A stretch of 64,000 bases of DNA, taken from Amyelois transitella. Taxonomy: Eukaryota; Arthropoda; Insecta; Lepidoptera; Pyralidae. The notes under the pieces are model-generated. The model was not told where the DNA came from and did not search any database. It saw nothing but the letters and a program-made list of their open reading frames with translations. Where the stretch lies: NCBI RefSeq assembly GCF_032362555.1, contig NC_083524.1, positions 7,488,001 through 7,552,000 of the forward strand, given 5' to 3'. The position numbers and the translations under genes are program-made. Below, piece after piece: positions 35,501 through 39,915 of the stretch. Numbering within the stretch: position 1 is the first letter of the stretch; each line of letters starts with the position of its first letter.

Positions 35501-35880
35501 AAAGAATCTCAAGGTTATTAGAAAGAAAGAAATCATTTTATTGGTGCATCAAATACAAAATTAGCCTTTTCCTTTATTTGCTTTTATAATCTGGTCGAAG
35601 AGAGAAGCAGCTGGTACAGTTTCTATAAACTCCAGTTATTTGAGCTAATTAAATCGCATCATTTCATTCTAAAATTTTCAATCAAGCATGCGTTAATATA
35701 ATAAAAATACCTACAGACAAAAAATCTTATCCAGTCAAGCCAAAATTAATAATTTCGTTCAATTGTGTTCCAGCCTCCCTCTACCGAGAGCCACTAAATT
35801 GGGATCATTTCGAAACAGATGACTACTTGAGTACATCAGTGGACGCTCCCATTAAGTATACTAGGGTCCCGGTAGATTAG
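348..35880 (+). CDS. Hemicentin-like extracellular matrix protein, 3' part, 36 exons
   Basis: Secreted modular matrix protein; its 5' end lies before the window. Exons: 348-494, 1133-1243, 2196-2462, 2857-3029, 4006-4174, 4632-4874, 5127-5199, 5504-5712, 6221-6374, 6850-6995, 7673-7841, 8294-8388, 9041-9194, 9690-9811, 10186-10329, 10691-10825, 11450-11571, 14948-15178, 15415-15568, 16695-16812, 18373-18583, 19325-19541, 20417-20544, 20917-21094, 21657-21832, 22641-22874, 23303-23465, 24623-24739, 27842-27936, 31075-31200, 31987-32076, 32573-32687, 33224-33340, 34481-34609, 35238-35363, 35774-35880. The phases join without a frame break (5,465 nt, entering in phase 1, stop TAG at 35878). The order is 16 Ig, 2 TSP1, linker, 2 cbEGF and a tail, with no membrane segment. 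Ig followed by TSP1 and EGF is the hemicentin/fibulin-6 order; I see no nidogen G2F module. Most Ig domains start after a phase-1 intron and are split by one internal intron. Exon joins are inferred, and a missed small exon is possible, especially around 11571-14948. Confidence 0.85.
715..950 (-). mobile_element. SINE-A copy
   Basis: Antisense, near full length. It contains the family landmarks TCAAATAGTGACAGGTTG, CCCTTAGTCGCCTTTTACGA and GAGTGGTCCTATTC. Shorter pieces lie at 130-235 (+), 3748-3910 (-), 6005-6157 (-), 7900-8085 (+), 9217-9345 (+), 10470-10615 (-) and 11290-11401 (-). Confidence 0.85.
2196..2462 (+). CDS. Hemicentin Ig-like domain 2 (single exon, atypical)
   Basis: A symmetrical phase 1-1 exon of 267 nt. 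It has B-strand Cys (LQIVCTV), C-strand Trp (LQWIAPNG) and F-strand DGVWKCIAL, where the usual Tyr before Cys is Trp. Several N-glycosylation sequons are present (NST, NIT, NGS). The domain is divergent but keeps both cysteines. Confidence 0.75.
2857..4174 (+). CDS. Hemicentin Ig domain 3 (exons 2857-3029 and 4006-4174)
   Basis: The first exon has SVNLTCVVVAKPAPRIIWH (B-strand Cys, C-strand Trp) and ends in phase 0 at ACG|gtaagt. The second exon ends with VDGMYFCFGENSQG. The intron contains an antisense SINE-A at about 3748-3910. Confidence 0.8.
4632..4874 (+). CDS. Hemicentin Ig domain 4 (single exon)
   Basis: A complete Ig domain in one 243-nt phase 1-1 exon: AILHCDIDSYPPPKIAWYKN then DEAIYSCEASNDYE. 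It is one of only two Ig domains here that are not split by an intron. Confidence 0.85.
5127..5712 (+). CDS. Hemicentin Ig domain 5 (exons 5127-5199 and 5504-5712)
   Basis: A short 73-nt exon reaches just past the B-strand Cys (AAVITCR). The second exon gives GHPEPSIIWQYKKR and SDGSYRCVAENTCG. The split is phase 2, inside the arginine codon after the cysteine. Confidence 0.85.
6221..6995 (+). CDS. Hemicentin Ig domain 6 (exons 6221-6374 and 6850-6995)
   Basis: Reads DRVTFSCKAEGTPRPAVVWN followed by DSGIYTCNAASSLGS. The donor at 6375 (GT|gtgagt) and acceptor at 6849 join in phase 2 and restore TRVFIDNTLYR. The intron holds an antisense RTE 3'-end fragment at about 6403-6560. Confidence 0.85.
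7286..7529 (+). repeat. 31-bp minisatellite, about eight copies
   Basis: The unit GTGAAAGCTAGTTCTAACAC followed by ACAATCTTTTC repeats with few changes inside the hemicentin intron between 6995 and 7673. No gene content. Confidence 0.85.
7673..8388 (+). CDS. Hemicentin Ig domain 7 (exons 7673-7841 and 8294-8388)
   Basis: Reads YVELPCVARGHPKPDIRWLH then DFGTYTCIAENEFAS. The acceptor lies about 25 bp after the ATGT tail of an RTE fragment (7535-7650). The internal intron holds a partial sense SINE-A (about 7900-8085). Confidence 0.85.
9041..9811 (+). CDS. Hemicentin Ig domain 8 (exons 9041-9194 and 9690-9811)
   Basis: Reads NITLQCDVVGFPIPNIMWE then HEGVYVCIAENIAG. Phase-2 internal intron. A 3' part of SINE-A in sense orientation lies in that intron (about 9217-9345). 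Confidence 0.85.
10186..10825 (+). CDS. Hemicentin Ig domain 9 (exons 10186-10329 and 10691-10825)
   Basis: Reads SLVISCNVTGKPKPFIVWSK then LSGAYTCTAKSVSGQ. The internal intron is phase 1 and contains a truncated antisense SINE-A (about 10470-10615). Confidence 0.8.
11450..15070 (+). CDS. Hemicentin Ig domain 10 (exon 11450-11571 and start of 14948-15178)
   Basis: Reads RPAHIACPISASKKDHIKWY, then after a 3.4-kb intron DAKIVSRGQLEFSNV and DAGTYACVVTNAV. Phase-0 join at AAG|gtcaga. The stretch from C-strand Trp to F-strand Cys is about 28 residues, shorter than in most neighbours. The intron carries a LINE nested in an older repeat, so a small missed exon cannot be excluded. Confidence 0.7.
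11993..14825 (+). repeat. Older family-E repeat split by the LINE
   Basis: Left of the LINE is AAAACTCTTTATTGCACCAT (11993-12032). Right of it (14739-14825) is AAAGGCGGACTTGTCGC, then a CTCTTCAAGTCAATC-like run. The same two halves occur joined at about 44118-44240 and, reversed, at 18110-18232 and 2735-2830. The LINE therefore inserted into an existing copy. Confidence 0.65.
12033..14738 (+). mobile_element. 5'-truncated non-LTR retrotransposon (LINE) with reverse transcriptase
   Basis: One open frame runs to TAA at 14550-14552. It begins inside the C-terminal part of an EEP endonuclease (IILTGDLNID, then CIDHIIS) and continues into a reverse transcriptase with FFDMSKAFD, GVPQGSILGPMLFLLYINDL and LFADDISV. 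The first ATG and the N-terminal endonuclease are missing, so this copy is 5'-truncated. The 3' end is AT-rich and finishes in TATTTGTATTTG. The clade looks Jockey/CR1-like; I cannot place it further. It lies in the sense orientation in the intron between Ig-10 exons. The frame is intact, suggesting a fairly recent insertion. Confidence 0.85.
15071..15568 (+). CDS. Hemicentin Ig domain 11 (rest of exon to 15178, and exon 15415-15568)
   Basis: Begins WPPGFVDNTGGG directly after Ig 10 in the same exon. It has YYFDCEVDSKPVAK, then TKWLFNSRPM and TGVYQCVVSNTHGA. Phase-0 intron after AAG at 15178. Confidence 0.8.
15901..16165 (-). mobile_element. SINE-A copy
   Basis: Full-length antisense copy from the ACATACATAC end to CACACGGCAC, in the intron between Ig 11 and Ig 12. 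Confidence 0.88.
16695..18510 (+). CDS. Hemicentin Ig domain 12 (exon 16695-16812 and start of 18373-18583)
   Basis: Reads NATLQCDARGTPIPSVEWSF then SSGLYRCDATNKAGR. The donor at 16813 is followed within about 20 bp by a SINE-A copy. The 1.56-kb intron also holds an antisense tRNA-derived SINE-B (17126-17350) and unassigned sequence at 17400-18100. Confidence 0.8.
16833..17088 (-). mobile_element. SINE-A copy beside a splice donor
   Basis: Full-length antisense copy starting about 20 bp after the donor of exon 16695-16812. Confidence 0.88.
17126..17350 (-). mobile_element. SINE-B copy, antisense
   Basis: Reverse complement of the family at 44607, with GGATTCGAACCCGGGACCTC as the reversed B box. 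Another antisense copy lies at 55200-55400, and the window ends inside one (63970-64000). Confidence 0.85.
17360..18110. other. Intron segment with no recognised content
   Basis: Part of the Ig-12 intron. It is less AT-rich at 17640-17960 than its surroundings but shows no Ig, RT or tRNA signature. The open stretch at 17652-17930 has no splice support. Confidence 0.4.
18511..19541 (+). CDS. Hemicentin Ig domain 13 (rest of exon to 18583, and exon 19325-19541)
   Basis: Starts around SPAKVLELVTYEN. After a phase-0 intron it gives LRISCSASGLPPPRIQWIR and QAGSYSCVVSNDGG. The donor at 18584 abuts an antisense SINE-A whose ACAT head begins within 6 bp. Confidence 0.8.
18587..18853 (-). mobile_element. 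SINE-A copy abutting a splice donor
   Basis: Full-length antisense copy; its ACAT repeat begins within the donor region of exon 18373-18583 (GTG|gtaagtacatac). Confidence 0.88.
20417..21094 (+). CDS. Hemicentin Ig domain 14 (exons 20417-20544 and 20917-21094)
   Basis: Reads AFYLHCHPYGNPLPE then VYWFKNDLPLR and QTGNYTCVARNKVGN. Phase-0 split just before the C-strand Trp. The intron holds a family-D repeat at about 20690-20872. Confidence 0.85.
21657..22740 (+). CDS. Hemicentin Ig domain 15 (exon 21657-21832 and start of 22641-22874)
   Basis: Reads PLQLNCPVEGSPLPYVMWVK then FINKTEVSDSGTYSC and ILTNKVGTT. The 808-bp intron contains three decayed copies of the first exon (separate entry). The real exon is identified by its acceptor at 21655-21656, its intact donor gtaagt and the phase-0 join. 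Confidence 0.85.
21899..22425 (+). pseudogene. Three decayed tandem copies of the Ig-15 first exon
   Basis: Copies of the real exon (21657-21832) recur at about 21899-22010, 22044-22205 and 22262-22425. Each keeps recognisable pieces such as GTGGAAGGCAGTCCCCTGCC and TGGGTTAAACATCC. The first copy has a TAA in the old frame. The donors are damaged (gtttgt, or gcc instead of gta), and no acceptor like the real one precedes them. The last two copies are joined by one 117-codon open frame showing WVKH twice, but without splice sites I treat it as non-coding. Confidence 0.8.
22741..23465 (+). CDS. Hemicentin Ig domain 16 (rest of exon to 22874, and exon 23303-23465)
   Basis: The last Ig domain. 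Reads LVLKCEVDGHPLPKITWLK then DAGQYICVAENTAGT. The donor is CAAG|gtaggg at 23466. The acceptor at 23302 lies about 13 bp after the ATGT tail of an RTE 3'-end fragment. The 3' half of the second exon is repeated four times downstream. Confidence 0.85.
23549..24235 (+). repeat. Four tandem copies of the 3' half of the Ig-16 exon plus donor
   Basis: After the real exon (23303-23465), the block running from about TTTGCTAG through GATATAATGTGG, the donor and some 100 bp of intron recurs at about 23549, 23738, 23901 and 24098. The period is roughly 160-195 bp because of internal deletions. The donors read gtggg rather than gtaggg. None of the copies has its own acceptor. Confidence 0.85.
24623..27936 (+). 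CDS. Hemicentin thrombospondin type-1 repeat 1 (exons 24623-24739 and 27842-27936)
   Basis: The first exon reads KWSKWSQWDYCNATCGLG then RSRVCRF; the second gives DESACKG, RRKCHMPPCE. Six cysteines and the WxxWxxW pattern fit TSP1. The only frame-preserving donor I find is GC (ATTG|gcaagt at 24740); the nearest GT donor would give a stop in the next exon. The 3.1-kb intron carries six further copies of the exon end with that GC donor, then SINEs and RTE fragments. Confidence 0.8.
24914..26540 (+). repeat. Six tandem copies of a TSP1 exon end, GC donor, (TA)n tract and SINE piece
   Basis: Units start at about 24914, 25196, 25492, 25784, 26062 and 26340 (spacing 278-296 bp). Each holds about 107 bp of the TSP1-1 exon, the GC donor, a TATATATACATTA leader, a (TA)n tract of variable length, the head of an antisense SINE-A, and a junction where the SINE runs straight into the exon, so the acceptor is missing. 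All six share gtctgtcag where the real exon has gtctgccgg, so they expanded from one derived copy. (TA)n tracts lie near 25035, 25318, 25612, 25905, 26183 and 26460. Confidence 0.9.
26585..26985 (-). mobile_element. SINE-A copies, two partial heads and one full copy
   Basis: Two truncated antisense units precede a full one (26705-26985) that ends CACACGGCAC. They directly follow the TSP1 exon-end array and share its SINE segment. Confidence 0.85.
27029..27400 (+). mobile_element. SINE-C, tRNA-related
   Basis: The head TATGGCCGAATCGGTAAGG with a B box CAGGTTCGAATTCC resembles a tRNA promoter. The body contains CCTGACTCACCCAATCCAGG. Pieces of the same family lie at about 955-1110, 20085-20225 (-), 22905-23165 (-), 32168-32256 (-), 33800-34055, 45660-46075 (-), 62885-62970 and 63463-63530 (-). 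Confidence 0.75.
27515..27725 (+). mobile_element. RTE 3'-end fragment
   Basis: About 210 bp identical in layout to the end of the full RTE at 57342-60475, including GACGTCCTGGTAAA and the ATGT tail; it has a small CTCGTA insertion. It lies in the TSP1-1 intron. Confidence 0.85.
28318..28612 (+). mobile_element. RTE 3'-region fragment joined to a SINE-A copy
   Basis: Matches the C-terminal coding part of the RTE (60120-60415), from GGGAATGTTGTGATGTG to GGCAAGTGGAAAGAG. It then switches abruptly to the SINE-A head GTGCCGTGTGGTTCCCGGCA. The usual RTE 3' end does not follow later. Confidence 0.8.
28613..31026 (+). mobile_element. SINE-A copy interrupted by a LINE
   Basis: The SINE-A sense strand runs from GTGCCGTGTGGTTCCCGGCA (28613) to GGGATATAGACG (28856). 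It continues after the LINE with GTGACCATATGTATG (about 31004-31026). SINE-A is about 270 bp, starts with a self-complementary GTGCCG...CGGCAC head and ends with the same ATGT tail as the RTE. Confidence 0.8.
28857..31003 (-). mobile_element. 5'-truncated LINE with reverse transcriptase, antisense to the host gene
   Basis: Read on the minus strand, a 644-residue frame runs from about 31003 to 29069. Motifs: LFIDFSRAFDTLEH, GTAQGSVAGPLHFL, YQFADDTCLVV. The endonuclease is missing. Its poly(A) appears as a T run at 28857-28873. It sits inside a SINE-A copy: the SINE reads up to GATATAGACG at 28856 and resumes as CGTGACCATATG at 31003. It differs from the LINE at 12033 in sequence and RT motifs. 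Confidence 0.85.
31075..32076 (+). CDS. Hemicentin thrombospondin type-1 repeat 2 (exons 31075-31200 and 31987-32076)
   Basis: Reads SWSAWSRWSACSATCG then RHRRCRRRACRGDNVQ, followed by IRKCPGLPKCG. Six cysteines in TSP1 spacing. The exon is very GC-rich compared with its surroundings. Its acceptor (CAG 31072-31074) directly follows a retroelement ATGT tail. Two partial copies of its 3' end lie in the intron. Confidence 0.8.
31270..31600 (+). repeat. Two partial copies of the TSP1-2 exon end and donor
   Basis: GGAGACAACGTGCAGGT and flanking bases of the real exon end (around 31200) recur near 31312-31330 and 31580-31598. The intronic context following the real donor (TTGTTAAGACAGG, GTGGAAGCGGCCGCCGCG) also recurs after the first copy. 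The copies are imperfect and lack the first half of the exon. Confidence 0.7.
32278..32542 (+). mobile_element. SINE-A copy, sense
   Basis: Sense copy from GTGCCGTGTAG to GTGACCATATGTATGTATGT. Its tail lies about 30 bp before the acceptor of exon 32573. A 3' piece also lies at 33375-33460 (+) and a degraded antisense one at 35380-35520. Confidence 0.85.
32573..33340 (+). CDS. Hemicentin linker between TSP1 and EGF modules (exons 32573-32687 and 33224-33340)
   Basis: An acidic, Tyr-rich linker (YVPEATFEVQPEVVG; LYYDVNVTENL) ending in ERGPCDPGYVYN and NSCDD. The last part, two cysteines just before a DIDEC EGF, is common in fibulin/hemicentin C-termini. I see no known domain in the first half. 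Confidence 0.7.
32770..32990 (+). repeat. Family-D dispersed repeat
   Basis: Shares CAAGCAAAGATTTCACGG, GTCGGAGCCGCGGTTC and GGCGGAAGATCTTCCCTTTG with copies at 8813-8975, 11080-11240 and, reversed, 20690-20872. No coding capacity recognised. Confidence 0.75.
34481..35363 (+). CDS. Hemicentin calcium-binding EGF domains 1 and 2 (exons 34481-34609 and 35238-35363)
   Basis: One EGF per phase 1-1 exon. EGF1 reads DIDECPLETNRC, TCVNTAGGYRCGCPAGY; EGF2 reads DINECIQDIHGCEF, CVNVAGGYVCACPRHL. Each has six cysteines. The D-I-D/N-E-C start and the N in CVN mark the calcium-binding type. Confidence 0.88.
35774..35880 (+). CDS. Hemicentin last exon and stop
   Basis: Encodes ASLYREPLNWDHFETDDYLS and ends KYTRVPVD with TAG at 35878-35880. 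There is no membrane helix or GPI-like tail. A polyadenylation signal AATAAA lies at 36111, about 230 nt after the stop. Confidence 0.78.
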
Positions 35881-37683
35881 CTTTTTATACCTCATTTTAT
35901 CGCTAAGACCGACATTTAAACATTGATGATATAAAATTGTAATATTATATAATTTTGATAAAATTTTTGCCGATGTAGAGAGAAATCACATATTGTTTTA
36001 TTTGGTATTTTCAGTAAAAAAAAAAAAACAAATATTTACAGGGCTTTTTTTTTCATTTCCATAATTTGTTTACTTTGAATGAAAATTTTAATGATTTATT
36101 AAGTAGTCTCAATAAAAATAAAGAGGAGTTGCTCCCGCGGCGTGGTACGCGCGACGCCGTTTTTATCGCTCGAAAAACTGTTGTTTCGCTTTTTCTTATG
36201 TCGTGAAACGGGACAGCGATAGTATTCGAGCGATTAAGAATAAGACTTTACAATAAGAAATACAGGAAGGTGGTATACGTTGCTTAAATAAAATATACAA
36301 TTGTCATTTTGTTCTTTTATTTATTTTTACTAAGTATACATACTTTTTGCACTAGTCAACATTTTGTGTGATATGAAAAAAGTAGTTTATTAATACTTTA
36401 TGTGGGTGGAACGATATTTGGAATAGACAAAAAAATTACTAACATTTGATACTTTAAATTCATAGATTATAATATTTGGTTATTCGCTTTGAATCGAATA
36501 TTCGATGCAGAGAAAATATTAAAAGTTTTCAATAACTTTGCCAATAGAATGAGGAGATCTTTAAAATAGAGCATTACTATACATAAGTACATAAAATCTC
36601 GCCTCTTTCCCGGAGGGGTAGGCAGAGACTACATCTTTCCATATAGCAAACTAAGAATAACTATAAAGCTTTCTACATTTGGAATTGAGCAAAAATCTGC
36701 TTTCTAAATATCCATCAACTACGTAGATACCTACATGTGTGATATAGAAATATTTAGGAAAGAACACCACAAGTTTGTAAGTAAACCTATCTTTCAACAT
36801 TCATCAAGTGTGAAAAACCAATCTTAAAAAAAACTCACATTTTAATTATAGATAACTTTTGAAAGGTAATAAAAGTTACACCTTAAATTTTTTCTTGAAA
36901 TTTCAGCAATTGGAGAGGAGTGAGGTAATACAAAATATCTATAATTGACTTAATTTGAAAAAGACGAAAAGAAATAACGTTCATTTTTATAAAGTGTTTT
37001 TCGAGTTGATTTTTCAGGTTGGTTATACATATTTCGTGATTGATACTCACAAATCTTTGGCCAAGGAAATAAAAATAATATCTTCAAATCTGTTATGTGG
37101 CAATTGGCGGTAGCCGCTCATTCCCGAACACTTTCTTTATTGGCCCCCGCTTTGGGTCCAAAACTCTCTCGTCGTTCTTCCGGGAATTTCTGGAATGCAT
37201 TGCCTTTAGTAGAAAAACAAAATAAATCAAAACAAAAGCACATGTGCTAGTTGTCCTTCTAAAATGAACTCGTAAATAAAATAGTCTTATTAAGTTACTT
37301 TGGCCCAAGTGTATGTTATAGAGTTACAAGTTGGGCGCCAAAACAAGATTATTTCTTCTTATCATGGCGTATGCTCGACATCATTACCAAATTTTTATCT
37401 CTCTTTTTAAATCACTTCGTAAGTAATTCTATCCTTCTTTAGCCTTCTACGATATATAAAATGGACTAGATAGGTACGAATAGGATAAAGTCGGATAAAT
37501 GATAAAAATAAAATAAATAAGTGCCGTGAGCGGTCAAAAACGAATTAATTGATGAAGAGACCATATCTGCCGATACGGAGGCTGTTTCTATACTTAGGTA
37601 CTGCAATCTTCTTTTGTTCTTTCAAAACCGACATATGCTAGAGCGAGAAGAGTGTTAGTTAATTCTCGGGATATCGGCTAGAA
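35881..37683. other. Spacer between hemicentin and the coiled-coil gene
   Basis: Probably includes the hemicentin 3' UTR to about 36130. A GC-rich patch (36125-36250, with GCGCGACGCCGTTTTTATCG) resembles, partly reversed, sequence at about 54440-54500 and may be an unnamed repeat. There is a short RTE end at 36585-36645. Nothing else is recognised. Confidence 0.5.
36111..36116 (+). terminator. Probable poly(A) signal of the hemicentin-like gene
   Basis: AATAAA about 230 nt downstream of the stop codon; no nearer canonical hexamer was noticed. Confidence 0.45.
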
Positions 37684-37925
37684 GTACATACATACATATA
37701 GTCACGTCGATATCCCTTGCGGGGTAGACATAGCTAAACAGTCTTGAAAACCCGCTGAAAGGCCACGTTCAGCTGTTTGGCTAAATGATGGAATTGAATT
37801 CAAATTGTGACACGTTTTTAGTCCATCGCCTACAAGAAGAGTCTCAAGTTTATAAGCCTTTTCAATAGTCGCCTTTTACGACATCCATGGGAAAGGAGTG
37901 CCGTGGGGTTCTCGGCACTTTACAA
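37684..37925 (-). mobile_element. SINE-A copy
   Basis: Antisense copy just downstream (in minus-strand terms) of the coiled-coil gene stop codon. Confidence 0.82.
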
Positions 37926-37985
37926 TAATTAAGTATTACCCCACGGCACATATGCCAGATGTGGTTCACTCATTAAAATAAATCC

Positions 37986-39374
37986 TTACTGCCAATAGGA
38001 TCCATTTCTCTGCAGTCGCATGATGTTATTCTGGCATATCATCAGCTCATTCTGGAGGTAAGTCCGCTGATCGTTCACCCTCACGAACAGCTGAAATCAT
38101 GGAAAATCTATTTGTAATAGTCAAAGGATTAGATAGGTACCTACAACGAAAATAATGTACTTAAAAAACTGATTCCTATAATTTTATGGGTAATCCAGTA
38201 TAATAAGAGAAACCGGACCTTTCAATCAGGATTTTGTCAGTCACAAGTTACAATAAAAAGAAGAGTTTTACATACAGTGCCACGTTACTTATTTCTGTGC
38301 AAATCATGGTGGCCAGCTTATTAATTTTCTTACCTTGGATTCGGAATCCAATCGCCACTCTTTACTGCGAAGGGTACTGATCAAATCGGTTTTTAAACGT
38401 TCAAATCTCTTCACAGTACGCAACAACTCGGCCTGAAAATGAAACAATTATTTTAACGACTTCGAAAAAGAGGAAAGTTCATAAGTTGAGATAAAATAAA
38501 TAATAAAAATATCTTACTGGAGTCAAGATGTCCAAGTTTATGTTTAGGTCGTCGTGTTTCAGCTTACAATCTGAAAAACCAATTGATATTTGAATAATTA
38601 GGTATCCAAGATGTATCCCATTGAGTTCCATGACGCAGATCTTCATTTATATTTCTAAAGACTATAATTGTATGCCAATTACTACGCTAAAATAAGCTCA
38701 ATAGTAAAAAAAACTATTGCGAAGATACTTTCTAAGAGAAACAGTACCAATAAGTAGAAAAACCGTTTACCAGGTCCACAAATTTTGGCACTCTTAATCT
38801 TATTTTTAAGCGCGGGTAGTTGTTCCCGCAGTGTCTCGATGGCGTCAAGAAGCGTTTTGTGCTTGTTGCCCTCCTTTAGCAGGTCATTATCAAGGTCCCA
38901 GGTGTAGTCGCCCTGGCGAAGCTCCTCTTGAACGTTGACGATCTGCTTTTCCAGCTCTCCATTTTGCCAGGCTGCTGTTTCTCTGAAACATAGTGCATGG
39001 GAACATGATAATAGATGGCGCTTAAGCTGAATGCAAATTTGGCCGTTTCATCCGCAGCCGAGTCGCCGCAGCATCTGATCAGAGGGGTGCCTGCGTCGGG
39101 TCGATATATGGAGTGGAAAGCAAAGGTAGTTCAAGAGAAGCAAAACAGCCTTTCCAAAACAAGGAAAGCCTTTTGATTGGCTTTTACGATTAACACAACA
39201 AAATACGAGATTCATTATGTTAGAATTATTGGGATAATTGGTGGGGTGTAGTGAGCCCTCAAGGGCTCTTTTTAAATCTCTTAAAAATATTTTGTGACTA
39301 GATTTTATATCATACCTGCATACTTTCTCGTGTTCTAATTCCGCTTTCAAGATATCAATTTCACTATCATTCAT
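37986..39374 (-). CDS. Small coiled-coil protein, five exons, function unknown
   Basis: Exons on the minus strand: 39316-39374, 38771-38982, 38518-38570, 38334-38432, 37986-38090. All junctions keep frame (528 nt, 175 residues plus TAA). It starts MNDSEIDILKAELEHEKVC. The sequence is almost entirely charged and helical with leucine heptads (ETAAWQNGELEKQIVNVQEE; LLDAIETLREQLPALKNKIK; AELLRTVKRFERLKTDLIS). It ends MRLQRNGSYWQ. There is no signal peptide or membrane segment, so it is probably cytosolic or cytoskeletal. The start is the only in-frame ATG before the first donor. I do not recognise the family. It is divergent from ZW10, with 541 bp between start codons. Confidence 0.72.
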
Positions 39375-39915
39375 TTTTATTGAAACAGGATATTGAAGCG
39401 ACTACCCTATCAAGTGTTTAATGGTTATTTATGAAAGAAATGACCTTGAACACAAATTTCGATTGATTTAATTTACCCTAGTAACCGATTTGAACCAGTT
39501 CCATAGTGATTAGGGTAGGGACTGAAGATTTCGTTTATATCAAATCTGGTATTAATCAGCACATCTTTACGTAAAAACTGTGCAAAAATTTATTATATAT
39601 ATATACCATAGCTCATATAATTTTAGTCATACTTAGTGTGTAATATAATTTGCCGGAGTCTGTATGTTTCATAAAATGCATTTGATGAAACGAACGACGC
39701 AGAAATAAATCCGAGAATAAAACGCAATTTTGACATTGACATTGTTTTGTTGTGGTCAATTTGACAGCTATTTTGACGACAACTTGTTTTGAAATTGAAT
39801 TGAAATCGAACGAAACGAACTTTTCAAATTAATAAGGCTGTTTAACTAGTAGAGATTCCACAAATTAAAAAAACAATTGAACCTTCGTACTGAAGTTGTG
39901 TTAATTATCGAAGCA
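39375..39915. promoter_or_regulatory. Shared divergent promoter region (coiled-coil gene / ZW10)
   Basis: 541 bp between two divergent start codons. AT-rich, with no clear TATA at the right distance for either gene, and no repeat family recognised. A bidirectional promoter is inferred from geometry only. Confidence 0.4.

Noticed and set aside
39877-39915. Upstream extension of ZW10
   Set aside because: The frame is open but begins with TTG; the first ATG is at 39916 and matches the usual ZW10 start length.
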